A stretch of 64,000 nucleotides of DNA from G963923955 sp963923955 (GTDB lineage: Bacteria; Pseudomonadota; Gammaproteobacteria; Eutrophobiales; Eutrophobiaceae). The notes under the pieces were generated by a model. That model saw only the letters and a program-made list of their open reading frames with translations, made no database searches and was not told where the DNA came from. The position numbers and the translations under genes were made by a program. Where the stretch lies: positions 1,550,001-1,614,000 of the forward strand of contig OZ000552.1 of NCBI GenBank assembly GCA_963923955.1, written 5' to 3'. Positions 1 to 9,529 of this stretch are shown piece after piece (the stretch's first letter is position 1; every line of letters starts with the position of its first letter).

Positions 1-2491
1 AGCCGATGGTCTGATCATCCACCACCTTGAATTTCAGTTCACTGCGATTGATTGTCGGTGCCAGAAGTCTTAGCCGCATGCGTCTTAGCTCGTCGCGCAG
101 CACCACTATCTTGTCGGTATTGTGCATGTCGGCGGAGAGCACCGCGGCCATAAAGGCCGCCGGGTAATGCGTCTTTAACCAGGCCGTTTGGTAGGCCAGC
201 AAGGCATAGGCGGCGGAATGTGATTTATTAAAGCCATAGCCGGCAAACTTTTCCATTAGATCAAAGATATGGGTGGCCACCCGCTCCTTTACGTCATTTG
301 CAACCGCGCCTTTGGTGAAGATGCTGCGCTGTTTTGCCATCTCCTCCGGCTTCTTCTTGCCCATCGCCCGCCGCAGTAAATCCGCCGCCGCCAGGGTATA
401 GCCGGCCAGCACCTGGGCAATTTGCATGACCTGTTCCTGATAGAGAATGACGCCGTAGGTCGGCTGCAAGATGTCGGCCAGGGCGGGATGGGGATAGCCT
501 ACCTCGGCGCGGCCGTGCTTACGCTCGATATAATCATCCACCATGCCTGACTGCAGCGGGCCGGGGCGAAACAGGGCGACCAGGGCAATCAGGTCATCAA
601 AGCTGTCCGGCTTCAAGCGCCGGATCAGTTTTTTGATCCCTTCTGATTCAAGCTGGAAGATGGCCGTGGTGTCCATGCGCCGGATCAAGCTATAAGTCGC
701 AGCATCATCCAAAGGGATTTTGCGAATGTCGATCTGTTCATTGAGAACATCAATCACGTCCTTCACCGCCCAATCAATGATGGTCAGGGTGCGCAGGCCG
801 AGGAAATCGAACTTCACCAGGCCGACGGACTCGACATCGTGCATGTCAAATTGAGTCGAGGTAACAGTCGAACCCTGTTCACAATACAGCGGGGTGTATT
901 CCGTCAGGGGTTTTGGCGCGATGACCAGCCCGCCCGGATGCCTGCCGGCGTTACGGGCCAGGCCTTCGAGTTTTTGCGCCAGATCAATCAGCGCCGCAAC
1001 CTCCTCCTCATCCTGATAGCGCTGCCGCAGTGTCGCCTCCTCATCCATCGCCCGTGCCAGGGTCATCTCGATATCAAAAGGAATCAGCTTGGCGATCTGA
1101 TCCACAAAGCCATAGGGATGACCCAGCACCCGGCCCACGTCTCGCACCGCCGCCTTGGCCGCCATGCTGCCGTAGGTGATGATCTGGGAGACATGGGCGC
1201 GCCCATAGCGCCCGGCGACATAGTCAATCACCTGATCGCGCCCTTCCATACAAAAATCCACATCAAAGTCAGGCAGCGATACGCGCTCCGGGTTGAGAAA
1301 ACGCTCAAACAGCAGATCATATTTGATCGGGTCTAGCTCGGTAACGCCCAAGGCATAAGCAACCAGCGAGCCCGCCCCGGAGCCGCGGCCCGGGCCGACC
1401 GGGATGTCATGCTCTTTGGCCCAGCGAATAAAATCCGCCACGATCAAAAAATAGCCCGGGAAGCCCATGCCGCTAATGACATCAAGTTCTGTTTCAAGCC
1501 GCTGTTTGTATTCGGCATCAAAATCGGCTTCATCCATGAGCGGGGTAGCGGCCTTGTCGTGATGGGCGGCAAGAATATGCGCCAGACCGGCCTCTGCCTC
1601 ATGCCGCAGCCACGAGTCCTGATCGTGGCCTTCGGGAACGGGGAAATCGGGCAGATAATACTCCCCCAAGCCTAGCTCCACATTGCAACGCTGCGCGATC
1701 AACATGCTGTTCTCAAGCGCCTCCGGGAGGTCCTGAAAAAGCGCCGCCATCTCCGCCGCGCTCTTTAAGTATTGTTCCGGACTATAGGGGCGCGGCCGCC
1801 TGGGGTCCGCCAGGGTGCGCCCCTGCTGAATACAGACCCGCGCCTCATGCGCATCAAAGTCTTCTGCGCTTAAAAACCTGACATCATTCGATGCCACTAC
1901 CGGGATCTCAAAGCGTGTCGCGAGTTCTATGGCCGCGGCGATATACAGGTCTTCGTCTTGGCGCCGGCTGCGTTGCAACTCAATATAAAATCGCTCGGGA
2001 AATAACTTCGCCCACTCCGCCAGCAGCGTCTTTGCCAGTTCATTATTATTATGAATGAGCGCCTGGCCAATATCCCCGGCGCGGGCGGCGGATAAGGCAA
2101 TCAGCCCCTCGGTGGCGCCATCGAGCCAGCTATGCAGGACGTAAGGTACGCCTTGAGATTGGCCGTCGACATAGCTGCGGGTGATTAGCTTGATCAGGTT
2201 ATGGTAGCCAAGCTGATCCTGGCAGAGCAATACCAGGCGCGAGCTATGCCCGTTGTGCCCACTGCAACGTTCATCCTTGATCCATAATTCCGCGCCCAGA
2301 ATGGGCTTGATGCCGTATTGCTGCGCTGTCCGATAGAACTTTATCGCCCCAAAAAAATTGCCCTGATCGGTGATCGCCAGTGCCGGCATCTCGGCGGCGG
2401 CCGCGGCGCTGAGCAAGGGCTCGATCCGTAACAGGCCATCGGACAAGGAATACTCGGTGTGCAGATGCAGATGGACAAAGCGGCTGGACAT
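1..2491 (-). CDS. dnaE: DNA polymerase III alpha subunit (5' part; C-terminus outside window)
   Basis: Replicative DNA polymerase catalytic subunit. The translation opens MSSRFVHLHLHTEYSLSDG, the PHP-domain start of DnaE, and runs in frame to the left edge (about 830 of the roughly 1160 residues usual for DnaE). The catalytic aspartate motif PDFDVDF lies near residues 402-408 (about 1254-1275), followed by the palm/finger motifs GRHPGGLVI and QEQVMQIA. The start is the ATG at 2489-2491, which places the PHP motif at the very N-terminus. The tau-binding and OB-fold C-terminus is beyond the window. It lies 30 bp downstream of rnhB on the same strand, the usual gammaproteobacterial order. Homology is read from motifs; confidence is very high. 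Confidence 0.98.
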   Translation of the reverse strand, partial: MSSRFVHLHLHTEYSLSDGLLRIEPLLSAAAAAEMPALAITDQGNFFGAIKFYRTAQQYGIKPILGAELWIKDERCSGHNGHSSRLVLLCQDQLGYHNLIKLITRSYVDGQSQGVPYVLHSWLDGATEGLIALSAARAGDIGQALIHNNNELAKTLLAEWAKLFPERFYIELQRSRRQDEDLYIAAAIELATRFEIPVVASNDVRFLSAEDFDAHEARVCIQQGRTLADPRRPRPYSPEQYLKSAAEMAALFQDLPEALENSMLIAQRCNVELGLGEYYLPDFPVPEGHDQDSWLRHEAEAGLAHILAAHHDKAATPLMDEADFDAEYKQRLETELDVISGMGFPGYFLIVADFIRWAKEHDIPVGPGRGSGAGSLVAYALGVTELDPIKYDLLFERFLNPERVSLPDFDVDFCMEGRDQVIDYVAGRYGRAHVSQIITYGSMAAKAAVRDVGRVLGHPYGFVDQIAKLIPFDIEMTLARAMDEEATLRQRYQDEEEVAALIDLAQKLEGLARNAGRHPGGLVIAPKPLTEYTPLYCEQGSTVTSTQFDMHDVESVGLVKFDFLGLRTLTIIDWAVKDVIDVLNEQIDIRKIPLDDAATYSLIRRMDTTAIFQLESEGIKKLIRRLKPDSFDDLIALVALFRPGPLQSGMVDDYIERKHGRAEVGYPHPALADILQPTYGVILYQEQVMQIAQVLAGYTLAAADLLRRAMGKKKPEEMAKQRSIFTKGAVANDVKERVATHIFDLMEKFAGYGFNKSHSAAYALLAYQTAWLKTHYPAAFMAAVLSADMHNTDKIVVLRDELRRMRLRLLAPTINRSELKFKVVDDQTIG

Positions 2492-2521
2492 GGCGTGATG
2501 AAATGCCGAACTTTTAGTCAA

Positions 2522-3091
2522 TTATAAACAGCGCCTAACCGGCGCATACGAGCGCCGATGCACGGCACAGACGCCCAGTTTTTCCAAGGCCCGCAAATGC
2601 TGCCTGGTCGGATAGCCCTTGTGCTGCGCGAAACCATAGCCGGGGTATTCGGCATCCAGCGCCTGCATCCATCGATCCCGGCTGACTTTCGCTAAGATTG
2701 AGGCGGCGCTAATCGCCGCCACGGTCGCATCGCCCTTGACAATGGCCTGCATGGGCAAAGAAAGCGCCGGCAGCTGCCTGCCATCCACCAGCACCCGGCC
2801 GGGCGCCGGGCGCAAGGCCTCCACTGCGCGTTGCATCGCCAGCAGACTGGCCTGCAAGATGTTCACTCGGTCTATCTCCTCATGCTCCACGTGCGCCACC
2901 GCCCAGGCCAGGGCGTGTTTTTGTATCTGCGCGGCCAGCTGCTCACGTTTTCTTTCGCTTAAGATTTTAGAATCCGCCAGCCCTGCGATAGACACATCCG
3001 GGTCCAGGATAACAGCAGCAGCCACGACCGGCCCGGCCAGCGGCCCCCGGCCCGCCTCATCAACGCCGGCGACATACGGCCCAGTGCTCAT
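2522..3091 (-). CDS. rnhB: Ribonuclease HII
   Basis: Removes RNA from RNA/DNA hybrids, including single misincorporated ribonucleotides. The 189-residue protein has the GVDEAGRGPLAGP signature with D11 and E12, then VDG (D103) and KGDA (D121) supplying the other acidic metal ligands, and the SILAKVSRD motif. Length is typical. Its ATG overlaps the lpxB stop by 4 bp (ATGA), so the two are probably translationally coupled. Nothing unusual seen. Confidence 0.97.
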   Translation of the reverse strand: MSTGPYVAGVDEAGRGPLAGPVVAAAVILDPDVSIAGLADSKILSERKREQLAAQIQKHALAWAVAHVEHEEIDRVNILQASLLAMQRAVEALRPAPGRVLVDGRQLPALSLPMQAIVKGDATVAAISAASILAKVSRDRWMQALDAEYPGYGFAQHKGYPTRQHLRALEKLGVCAVHRRSYAPVRRCL

Positions 3092-4221
3092 GTGTCCAAT
3101 AGTTTCAAGACCGCACGGGCGGCCTGCCCGGCAGAATCCATCTTCAACTCGCGATGAATGTCGGTGAATTTTTTTTTCATCCTCAGACGTAAGTCCTCAT
3201 CATCCAACAGATTTTGCAACTCCGCCGCCAACCTCTGCGGATAGCACTCACCTTGCAGGCATTCGCTCACAAGCCGCTCCTCGCTGAGAAAATTCGGCAG
3301 GGACGCATGCCTGACATTGGCCAGGGCCAGCACTAGTTTATGCGTGAACCAGTTTAACTTATAGGCCACCACCATCGGGCATTTGTGCAGCATGGCCTCT
3401 AAAGTAATCGTGCCTGATGCCAACAGCGCCAGCTCCGCCGCCGCCAGCACCTCATCGGCGCAGCCCTGATACAAGGACAGGGGCAATGCCTCCAGCGCCA
3501 GCTTGGCCTGGGTTTCCCGGCAATACGAGACGGCTTCTTCGGTCAATAAGCTGGTGACAAAATGGATATTTGGTTTTTGTATCAATGCGGCTGCCTTGAG
3601 AAAAACCGGCAGCAGACGCCTTAGCTCCGATGCTCTGCTGCCCGGCATCAGCGCAATAATCGTCTTATCCTGCGGCAGACCAAGACGCTGCCGGGCGGCC
3701 TTCGGCTCTGGTTTGAGCTTGATCTTCTCGGCCAGAGGGTGGCCCACGTAACTGACCGGCAGCGCATATTTTTCATAGAAAGTCTTTTCAAAGGGAAACA
3801 AGGCCAGCAATAAGTCCACCGATTCTGCGATCTTTTTCACCCGATAGCTGCGCCAGGCCCACACCGAGGGGCTGACATAGTGAACCACTTTGATGCCCTT
3901 TTTCCGCAGCGCCCGCTCCAGGCTTAAGTTAAAATCCGGCGCATCCACGCCGATGAATACATCCGGCGGATTATTGATAAAGTGGCGCAGCAGCGCCCGG
4001 CGCATCTTGAGCAACTCCATGAAACTGCCGGCCACTTCGAGCAGGCCCATCACGGCGAGTTTTTGCATGGGATAAAGCACCTTGCAACCCGCCGCAATCA
4101 GCCGCGGCCCACCGATCCCCTCTACCCGCACATCGCCGCGTTGCCGCCGGATAGCGGCAATCAGTTCGGCGGCCAGATAATCCCCGGATGCCTCGCCCGC
4201 AACTATGCTGATGCGCAGCAT
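3088..4221 (-). CDS. lpxB: Lipid-A-disaccharide synthase
   Basis: Joins UDP-2,3-diacylglucosamine and lipid X to form the lipid A disaccharide at the inner membrane. The N-terminus LRISIVAGEASGDYLAAELI matches the LpxB glycosyltransferase start, and MPGSRASE and ASGTITLEAM are the conserved donor-domain motifs. I chose the ATG at 4219-4221 (377 aa, the family's usual length). The frame stays open upstream to 4314, but those 31 residues are unlike LpxB and would overlap lpxA. The ribosome-binding site before this ATG is weak, so the start carries some doubt. Genes before and after (lpxA, rnhB) are in the same orientation. Confidence 0.96.
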   Translation of the reverse strand: MLRISIVAGEASGDYLAAELIAAIRRQRGDVRVEGIGGPRLIAAGCKVLYPMQKLAVMGLLEVAGSFMELLKMRRALLRHFINNPPDVFIGVDAPDFNLSLERALRKKGIKVVHYVSPSVWAWRSYRVKKIAESVDLLLALFPFEKTFYEKYALPVSYVGHPLAEKIKLKPEPKAARQRLGLPQDKTIIALMPGSRASELRRLLPVFLKAAALIQKPNIHFVTSLLTEEAVSYCRETQAKLALEALPLSLYQGCADEVLAAAELALLASGTITLEAMLHKCPMVVAYKLNWFTHKLVLALANVRHASLPNFLSEERLVSECLQGECYPQRLAAELQNLLDDEDLRLRMKKKFTDIHRELKMDSAGQAARAVLKLLDT

Positions 4222-4282
4222 CCTAGCGGCGGTTAGAGATAAAGATGGATGGTGCCTGAACAGGGCTGGGCCGACTACGCAT

Positions 4283-5056
4283 CTAGCGGACGATGCCTCG
4301 TGTCGAGCGCTCAATAAAATCCTTAAAGCAGGCCACTTCCGCGGAGCCTTTTGCCAGCGGGGCCAATTCCTTCAAGGCGTCTTTTACTACCAGGCCGTCC
4401 CGATAGAGCAGCCGGTATGCCTTGCGCAGATTCTCCACCGCCTCTTTGGAGAAGCCATGCCGTCTTAGGCCCTCGCGGTTCAGCCCGCCCGGGGCGGCGG
4501 TGTTGCCTGCGACCATGAGATAGGGCGGTACGTCTTTGACGATGACCGCGGCGATGGCGGCGATGCTATAACGCCCCACGCGGCAGAATTGGTGCACGCC
4601 GGTGAAGCCGCCCAAAATGACATGATCCTCGATCACTACATGGCCGGCCAGGGTTGCGTTGTTGGCAAAGACCGTGCCGTTGCCGATGCGGCAGTCATGC
4701 GCGATATGCACATAGGCCATGATCCAGTTGTCATCGCCCAGCCGCGTTACGCCGCCGCCGCCCGCCGTGCCGCGGTTGATGCTGCAATACTCGCGGATGG
4801 TGTTGTTAGCGCCGATCTCCAGCCTTGAGTCGGCCTCGCCCTGGTATTTTTTGTCCTGCGGGTCATCGCCGATGGAGCAGAACTGGAAGATGCGATTGCC
4901 GCTGCCGATGCGGGTCGGGCCCCTGATGACGACATGCGGGCCGATCCAGTTACCATCCGCAATCTCAACACCGGCGTTGATGATGGAATAGGCGCCGATA
5001 TGGACATTGCGCCCGATCTTGGCCTCTGGATGGACTTGCGCGGAGGGATCGATCAA
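4283..5056 (-). CDS. lpxA: UDP-N-acetylglucosamine O-acyltransferase
   Basis: First step of lipid A synthesis: transfers an R-3-hydroxyacyl chain from ACP to UDP-GlcNAc. The protein is a left-handed beta helix of hexapeptide repeats, starting IDPSAQVHPEAKIG. The catalytic histidine region HIAHDCRIGN and the GGFTGVHQF segment are present, followed by the helical C-terminal domain (REGLRRHGFSKEAV). Its 257 residues are close to the E. coli length. The ATG overlaps the fabZ stop by 4 bp. It belongs to the lpxD-fabZ-lpxA-lpxB series. Confidence 0.98.
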   Translation of the reverse strand: MIDPSAQVHPEAKIGRNVHIGAYSIINAGVEIADGNWIGPHVVIRGPTRIGSGNRIFQFCSIGDDPQDKKYQGEADSRLEIGANNTIREYCSINRGTAGGGGVTRLGDDNWIMAYVHIAHDCRIGNGTVFANNATLAGHVVIEDHVILGGFTGVHQFCRVGRYSIAAIAAVIVKDVPPYLMVAGNTAAPGGLNREGLRRHGFSKEAVENLRKAYRLLYRDGLVVKDALKELAPLAKGSAEVACFKDFIERSTRGIVR

Positions 5057-5502
5057 GGCTCCGGCTCCGCCGTGGTGGTCAGCAGCTCGGTGGCCGCCAC
5101 CAGCCGGCCATCTACCTGCGCAGTGGCGGAAAACTTCCAGATATTTCTGCGTACACCAATGAATTGTACCTCCAGCAATAATTGATCGCCCGGCAGCACC
5201 GGCTTGCGAAACCGCGCCTTGTCAATCCCGACCAGGTAGTAAAGCAGCTCTTCCTTTGCCGCCGTGGGCTTGGATAAAATCCCTAAAATGGCGGCGGCTT
5301 GGGCCATCGCCTCCACGATCAAGACCCCCGGCATGACCGCCTTTTGCGGGAAATGGCCGAGGAAAAAAGGCTCATTCACCGTGACATTCTTCAGCGCCCG
5401 CAGCGATTTCATCGCCTCATAATCCAGCACCTTATCCAGCAGCAAAAATGGATAGCGGTGCGGCAGCAGGTCTTTGATCTGTTCTGAATTTAAGGCCGTC
5501 AT
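5053..5502 (-). CDS. fabZ: 3-hydroxyacyl-ACP dehydratase FabZ
   Basis: Dehydrates beta-hydroxyacyl-ACP in fatty acid elongation and competes with LpxA for the hydroxyacyl-ACP pool. The 149-residue hot-dog fold protein shows LLPHRYPFLLLDKV and GHFPQKAVMPGVLIVEAMAQ, which contain the catalytic His and Glu. Overlaps lpxA by 4 bp and follows lpxD by 37 bp, which couples membrane and lipid A synthesis as in other gammaproteobacteria. Confidence 0.98.
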   Translation of the reverse strand: MTALNSEQIKDLLPHRYPFLLLDKVLDYEAMKSLRALKNVTVNEPFFLGHFPQKAVMPGVLIVEAMAQAAAILGILSKPTAAKEELLYYLVGIDKARFRKPVLPGDQLLLEVQFIGVRRNIWKFSATAQVDGRLVAATELLTTTAEPEP

Positions 5503-5539
5503 CTAAAGCACCATCGGTTTCGTTCCAGCAAGGGCGCGC

Positions 5540-6568
5540 TCATTTTTCTTTTCCTGCCACGGCCTTCTCCAGTCTCGCCAAGCGGGCGGCGATCTCATGC
5601 AAGCGGGTAAATCGTACTATATTCTTGCGCCAGGTTCGGTTATCGGTTGTCGTCATGGTGCCGGAGTAAATTCCCGGTGCACGGATCGATTTGGCCACGC
5701 CGGACATGCCGGTGATGGTAACATCATCGCAGATCTCGATGTGCCCGTTGATGCTCACCGCCCCGCCGATGCGACAACGCCTGCCGATGCTCGCGCTGCC
5801 CGCCACGCCGGCGCACCCGGCAATGGCGGTGTGGGCGCCGATGTGCACATTATGAGCGATCTGCACCTGATTATCGATCTTCACGCCATGTTCAATAATC
5901 GTATCATCCAGCGCGCCGCGATCAATCGTGCTGTTCGCCCCGACCTCCACCTCATCGCCGATGATGACCGTGCCCAGTTGCGGGATCTTCAGCCATGCGC
6001 CCTGCTCCTCGACAATGCCAAAGCCATCGGCACCGATGACCACGCCGGGGTGCAAGAGCACGTCCTTGCCGATCTGCACCGCATCACACAGCGTAACCTT
6101 GGCAACCAGCCTGCTGTTGGCGCCAACCGTGACCTGCCTGCCGATGACGCTGCCCGCGCCGATATAGACACCGGCGCCAATCTCGGCATTGGCGCCGATG
6201 CTGACCTGTGCGCCGATATAGCTGTGCGGATGGATGCGGGCGTCTTCAGCGATCACCGCGCTCTCATCCACGCCGGGAATCAGCGCAGCAACAGGATGAA
6301 AATGACGCACCACCTTGACCCAGGCAAGATGGGGATCGGCAACGATCAGGGTATCAACCGGGCTGTGGTGCTTGTCCTTTTCGATGAGGAAGACGGCGGC
6401 GGCGCGGGTGTTTTTCAGGTGCGAATAATAGCGCCGGTTGGCGAGGAAACTAATTTCGTCCTCTTTGGCATTGTGCAGTGTCGCCACACCGGAGATGCGG
6501 CGCTTCGCATCGCCAATCAATTCCGCTTCGGTAAGCTGAGAAATCTCCGCTAAGGTGACTGCGATCAT
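5540..6568 (-). CDS. lpxD: UDP-3-O-(3-hydroxyacyl)glucosamine N-acyltransferase
   Basis: Third step of lipid A synthesis: N-acylation of UDP-3-O-acylglucosamine. It has the N-terminal uridine-binding domain (about residues 1-100, with ISFLANRRYYSHLKNT) followed by many hexapeptide turns (about 105-290) and the NVHIGAHTAIAGCAGVAGSA region. A C-terminal helix (TWRKNIVRFTRLHEIAARLA) completes the family architecture. 342 residues is normal. Lies between skp and fabZ. Confidence 0.97.
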   Translation of the reverse strand: MIAVTLAEISQLTEAELIGDAKRRISGVATLHNAKEDEISFLANRRYYSHLKNTRAAAVFLIEKDKHHSPVDTLIVADPHLAWVKVVRHFHPVAALIPGVDESAVIAEDARIHPHSYIGAQVSIGANAEIGAGVYIGAGSVIGRQVTVGANSRLVAKVTLCDAVQIGKDVLLHPGVVIGADGFGIVEEQGAWLKIPQLGTVIIGDEVEVGANSTIDRGALDDTIIEHGVKIDNQVQIAHNVHIGAHTAIAGCAGVAGSASIGRRCRIGGAVSINGHIEICDDVTITGMSGVAKSIRAPGIYSGTMTTTDNRTWRKNIVRFTRLHEIAARLARLEKAVAGKEK

Positions 6569-6641
6569 ACGAGGGCTTCAATGCAAATAGTGGCGCTATG
6601 AAAGACTCCATGGATCTACCGGGCCTGCAGTGGCTGCGTCA

Positions 6642-7193
6642 TTATTGTTTTTTGCTCTTTAGGTGATCGATCACCAACTGTGTCATATCTACTTTTGCGC
6701 CGGCATAGATGACGCCTTCGCTCAACACAAGATCATAGGCATTATTGCTGGCCACAAGCTGTATCGCTTCGATAATTTCCTTTTGTATCTTGGCTATTTC
6801 CTCGTTTCTTCTAAAAGTAAGGTCTTCCCGGAACTCATCCTGATCGCGTTTGAGATCACGGCGCTGGTTGATTATATCGCGCTCCAGCTTGCTGCGTTCG
6901 GCCTCGCTCATTATCGCCGCATCTTTGCTTAGGCGATCTTCATTTTCCTTTAGTTTCTTTTGCGCAGACACCAGGCCCTTATCACGGGGGGAAAATTCCT
7001 TTTCGATCTGTTGCCGCATCTTCTCAGCCTGGGGGGACTGCTCCAGAATGCGAATGGCATTCACAAAACCGATCTTGTAGTCCTCTGCGTGCGCTGACGG
7101 AAAGAGAAGATTCAGCAGCAAAAATGCCACCCCCATTTTTTTAATACTCGTCTTGTTCAATGCTCTGCTCCCAAAAAGTTTCATAAATTTCAT
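6642..7193 (-). CDS. skp: Periplasmic chaperone Skp/OmpH
   Basis: Holds unfolded outer-membrane proteins in the periplasm for delivery to BamA. After a signal peptide (hydrophobic stretch near residues 21-36, cleavage probable after AHA) comes the Skp N-terminal motif YKIGFVNAIRILEQSPQAEK, a long charged alpha-helical arm (about 60-140), and a C-terminal return strand (AYDLVLSEGVIYA). M1 (7193) abuts the bamA stop; M4 and M20 are alternative starts and all leave a signal peptide. Position between bamA and lpxD is diagnostic. Confidence 0.95.
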   Translation of the reverse strand: MKFMKLFGSRALNKTSIKKMGVAFLLLNLLFPSAHAEDYKIGFVNAIRILEQSPQAEKMRQQIEKEFSPRDKGLVSAQKKLKENEDRLSKDAAIMSEAERSKLERDIINQRRDLKRDQDEFREDLTFRRNEEIAKIQKEIIEAIQLVASNNAYDLVLSEGVIYAGAKVDMTQLVIDHLKSKKQ

Positions 7194-9497
7194 CTAAAAA
7201 CTGCTGCCAAAGGTAAATTGAAATTGCTGCACCCGATCACCCGGCTTGTCACCGATGGGCCTGGCGATGCTGATACTGACCAGGCCAAAGGGCGATATCC
7301 AGACCCCGCCCAGACCGGCAGAATAGCGCAACTCGCCCAAGTCAATATCCTCGCCCCGCCCATAGACATTGCCGGCATCGAGAAACAGGGCAAAGCGCAC
7401 CGAATTGCTGACCTCTTTCAAAAACGGCAGCGGCAATATCAACTCAGCACCACCAATGATCCTTATATTACCACCAAGTGGACGATTAAACGAATCTCTC
7501 GGGCCTAAGGTATTTTCTTCATAGCCTCTGACCGAGCGCGGACCGCCGGCGTAGAAATTCTCGAAAAAGGGCAACTCATCGCTATTGAGGATGCCATCGC
7601 CATAGCCGAAGTCGCCCTTGATGGAAAAGATAAAATCACGATAGACCGGGTAAAACCACTTTGTGCGGTAGGCGACCTTGAAAAACTCAACGGAATTACC
7701 AAAGGACGGGATGGCCAACTCGGTGCTGATGCGGTGTACCACCCCTCTGGTTGCCAGGATGCTTCTATTGCGGGTGTCGTGCGCATAGGCAAGGCCAAGC
7801 CTTAGCACATTGAATTGGTTGCCTTCACGCTCGATGAATTCCTGTACCTGTCTGGCGAAGAATCCGTCTTCGGAGAGCCGGGTATTCTCATAATTAAAGG
7901 AAGTGCTGATAAAGTTAAACTCAGAAATGGGGATGCCAAAACTCACCCCGCCACCAAAGACGCGGCTGTCAAATGCGGTGATATTGGCATTTAAGGCCTG
8001 GGTCTCCTGGTAATTCAGATTAAAGCCGCGGCTGATGCCATCGATGGTATAATAGGGATTGAGATAGCCGATGGCAAAGCGCCGATTGACCTTGCTGTTG
8101 TTAAAGGCAAATTGAATGCGTTGGCCGCTGCCGAGGAAATTATCCTGAGTAATGCTGGTCTGGAAGATGAGACCCTGGGTCTGGGAAAAGCCGATACCGG
8201 CCATGAAGTTGCCAAAGGGTTTTTCCTCTACTGAATACTCCACATCCACCTGATCCGCCGAACCCGGCACGGCGGGCGTCTCCACGTTCACTTCATCCAG
8301 ATAGCCAAGCCGTTGCAGTCGTATCTTGCCGCGCTCCACCATCGGCGTGGAAATCCAGCCGCCTTCCAGCTGCCGCATCTCCCGGCGCAGCACCTCATCG
8401 CGGGTGCGGGTGTTGCCGGCAAAGTTAATCCGCCGCACATAGACACGCTTGCCGGGGTCGATAAAGAAGGTCACCGCAACGGTCTTGTTTTCTTCGTCAA
8501 TGTCGGGAATGGAATTGACATTCGCAAAGGCATAGCCCTCGTAGCCTAAGCGATCTGTCATGTATTCGCTGCTGTCAGTAATGGCCTTGCGGGAAAAAAG
8601 GCTGCCCTGGTTGATGACGACCAGTGGAAACAAGGCTTCCTCAGGCAGGATGAGTTCACCCGCCAGCCGCACGCTGGAAATCGTATATTGCTCGCCCTCG
8701 CTGATGTTGATGGTGATGTAAATATCCTCTTTGTCCGGCGTGATGGAGACTTGCGTGGAGTCTATGTTGAAATTGGCAAAGCCGTTGTCCAGATAAAAAG
8801 AACGCAGGGTTTCCAGGTCAGCCGAGAGCTTCTGCCTAGAGTATTGGTTGGCCTTGGTGAAGAAAGAAAACAATGTCGGCCCGGAGAGTTCAAAGGTCTC
8901 CAGCAGGGTGCGCTCGCTGTAGCTGCGATTGCCGACGATGTTGATCTGCTTGATGCGGGCGGCTTCACCTTCGGCAATTTCAATGGCAACGGCAACGCGG
9001 TTATTGGGCAGCGCTGTGACCGTGGAGGTGATGTCCACGCCGTATTTGCCGGCCGAGTAATACTGCCGCCGCAACTCCTTTTCCAGTTTTTCCAGTTGCG
9101 ATTGGTCAAAGACGCGGCCGACGGCAAAGCCGACCTGCTCCAGCCCTTCCAGCAGGTCTTCGGTCTTGATGTCTTTATTTCCGCTGATGTCGATACCGCC
9201 GATGGCCGCGCGCTCTGTTAAGATGATTACCAGCACATTGCCATCGCGCTCCAACTGCACATCATCAAAAAAGCCCGTCTTGAACAAGGAGCGCACCGCT
9301 TCCTTGGCGAGCTGGTCGGTGTAGGTATCGCCCACCTCCAGCGGCAGGTAGTTAAACACCGTGCCGGGCGTTAAGCGCTGCAAGCCTTCCACACGAATAT
9401 CCCGGATTAGAAAGCTCTGCGCTGCCTGTGCTTGCATGCCGCCGAGCAGCAGGAAAAAAAGGCAAAGTAGATGATTAGATAAACGCTTTATCTGCAT
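7194..9497 (-). CDS. bamA: Outer-membrane protein assembly factor BamA
   Basis: Central pore of the beta-barrel assembly machine. A signal peptide (residues 1-26, ending AQA) precedes five POTRA domains (first starting FLIRDIRVEGLQRL) and a 16-strand barrel. The conserved loop 6 motif appears as GPRSVRGYEE, and the protein ends in Phe after FQFTFGSS, the barrel C-terminal signature. 767 residues is within the normal range. Follows rseP by 32 bp, so probably cotranscribed with skp and lpxD. Confidence 0.98.
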   Translation of the reverse strand: MQIKRLSNHLLCLFFLLLGGMQAQAAQSFLIRDIRVEGLQRLTPGTVFNYLPLEVGDTYTDQLAKEAVRSLFKTGFFDDVQLERDGNVLVIILTERAAIGGIDISGNKDIKTEDLLEGLEQVGFAVGRVFDQSQLEKLEKELRRQYYSAGKYGVDITSTVTALPNNRVAVAIEIAEGEAARIKQINIVGNRSYSERTLLETFELSGPTLFSFFTKANQYSRQKLSADLETLRSFYLDNGFANFNIDSTQVSITPDKEDIYITINISEGEQYTISSVRLAGELILPEEALFPLVVINQGSLFSRKAITDSSEYMTDRLGYEGYAFANVNSIPDIDEENKTVAVTFFIDPGKRVYVRRINFAGNTRTRDEVLRREMRQLEGGWISTPMVERGKIRLQRLGYLDEVNVETPAVPGSADQVDVEYSVEEKPFGNFMAGIGFSQTQGLIFQTSITQDNFLGSGQRIQFAFNNSKVNRRFAIGYLNPYYTIDGISRGFNLNYQETQALNANITAFDSRVFGGGVSFGIPISEFNFISTSFNYENTRLSEDGFFARQVQEFIEREGNQFNVLRLGLAYAHDTRNRSILATRGVVHRISTELAIPSFGNSVEFFKVAYRTKWFYPVYRDFIFSIKGDFGYGDGILNSDELPFFENFYAGGPRSVRGYEENTLGPRDSFNRPLGGNIRIIGGAELILPLPFLKEVSNSVRFALFLDAGNVYGRGEDIDLGELRYSAGLGGVWISPFGLVSISIARPIGDKPGDRVQQFQFTFGSSF

Positions 9498-9529
9498 GAA
9501 TTATTTATCTTTTTTATTGTAAATTACGC

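Noticed and set aside
4222..4314. Longer lpxB starting at 4314
   Set aside because: The extra 31 residues are unlike LpxB and overlap the lpxA end; the conserved protein begins at the Met at 4221.
5597..6553. A 318-codon open frame on the plus strand opposite lpxD
   Set aside because: It mirrors the hexapeptide-repeat codons of lpxD, is Ala/Asp/Gly-rich without family motifs and has no ribosome-binding site of note.
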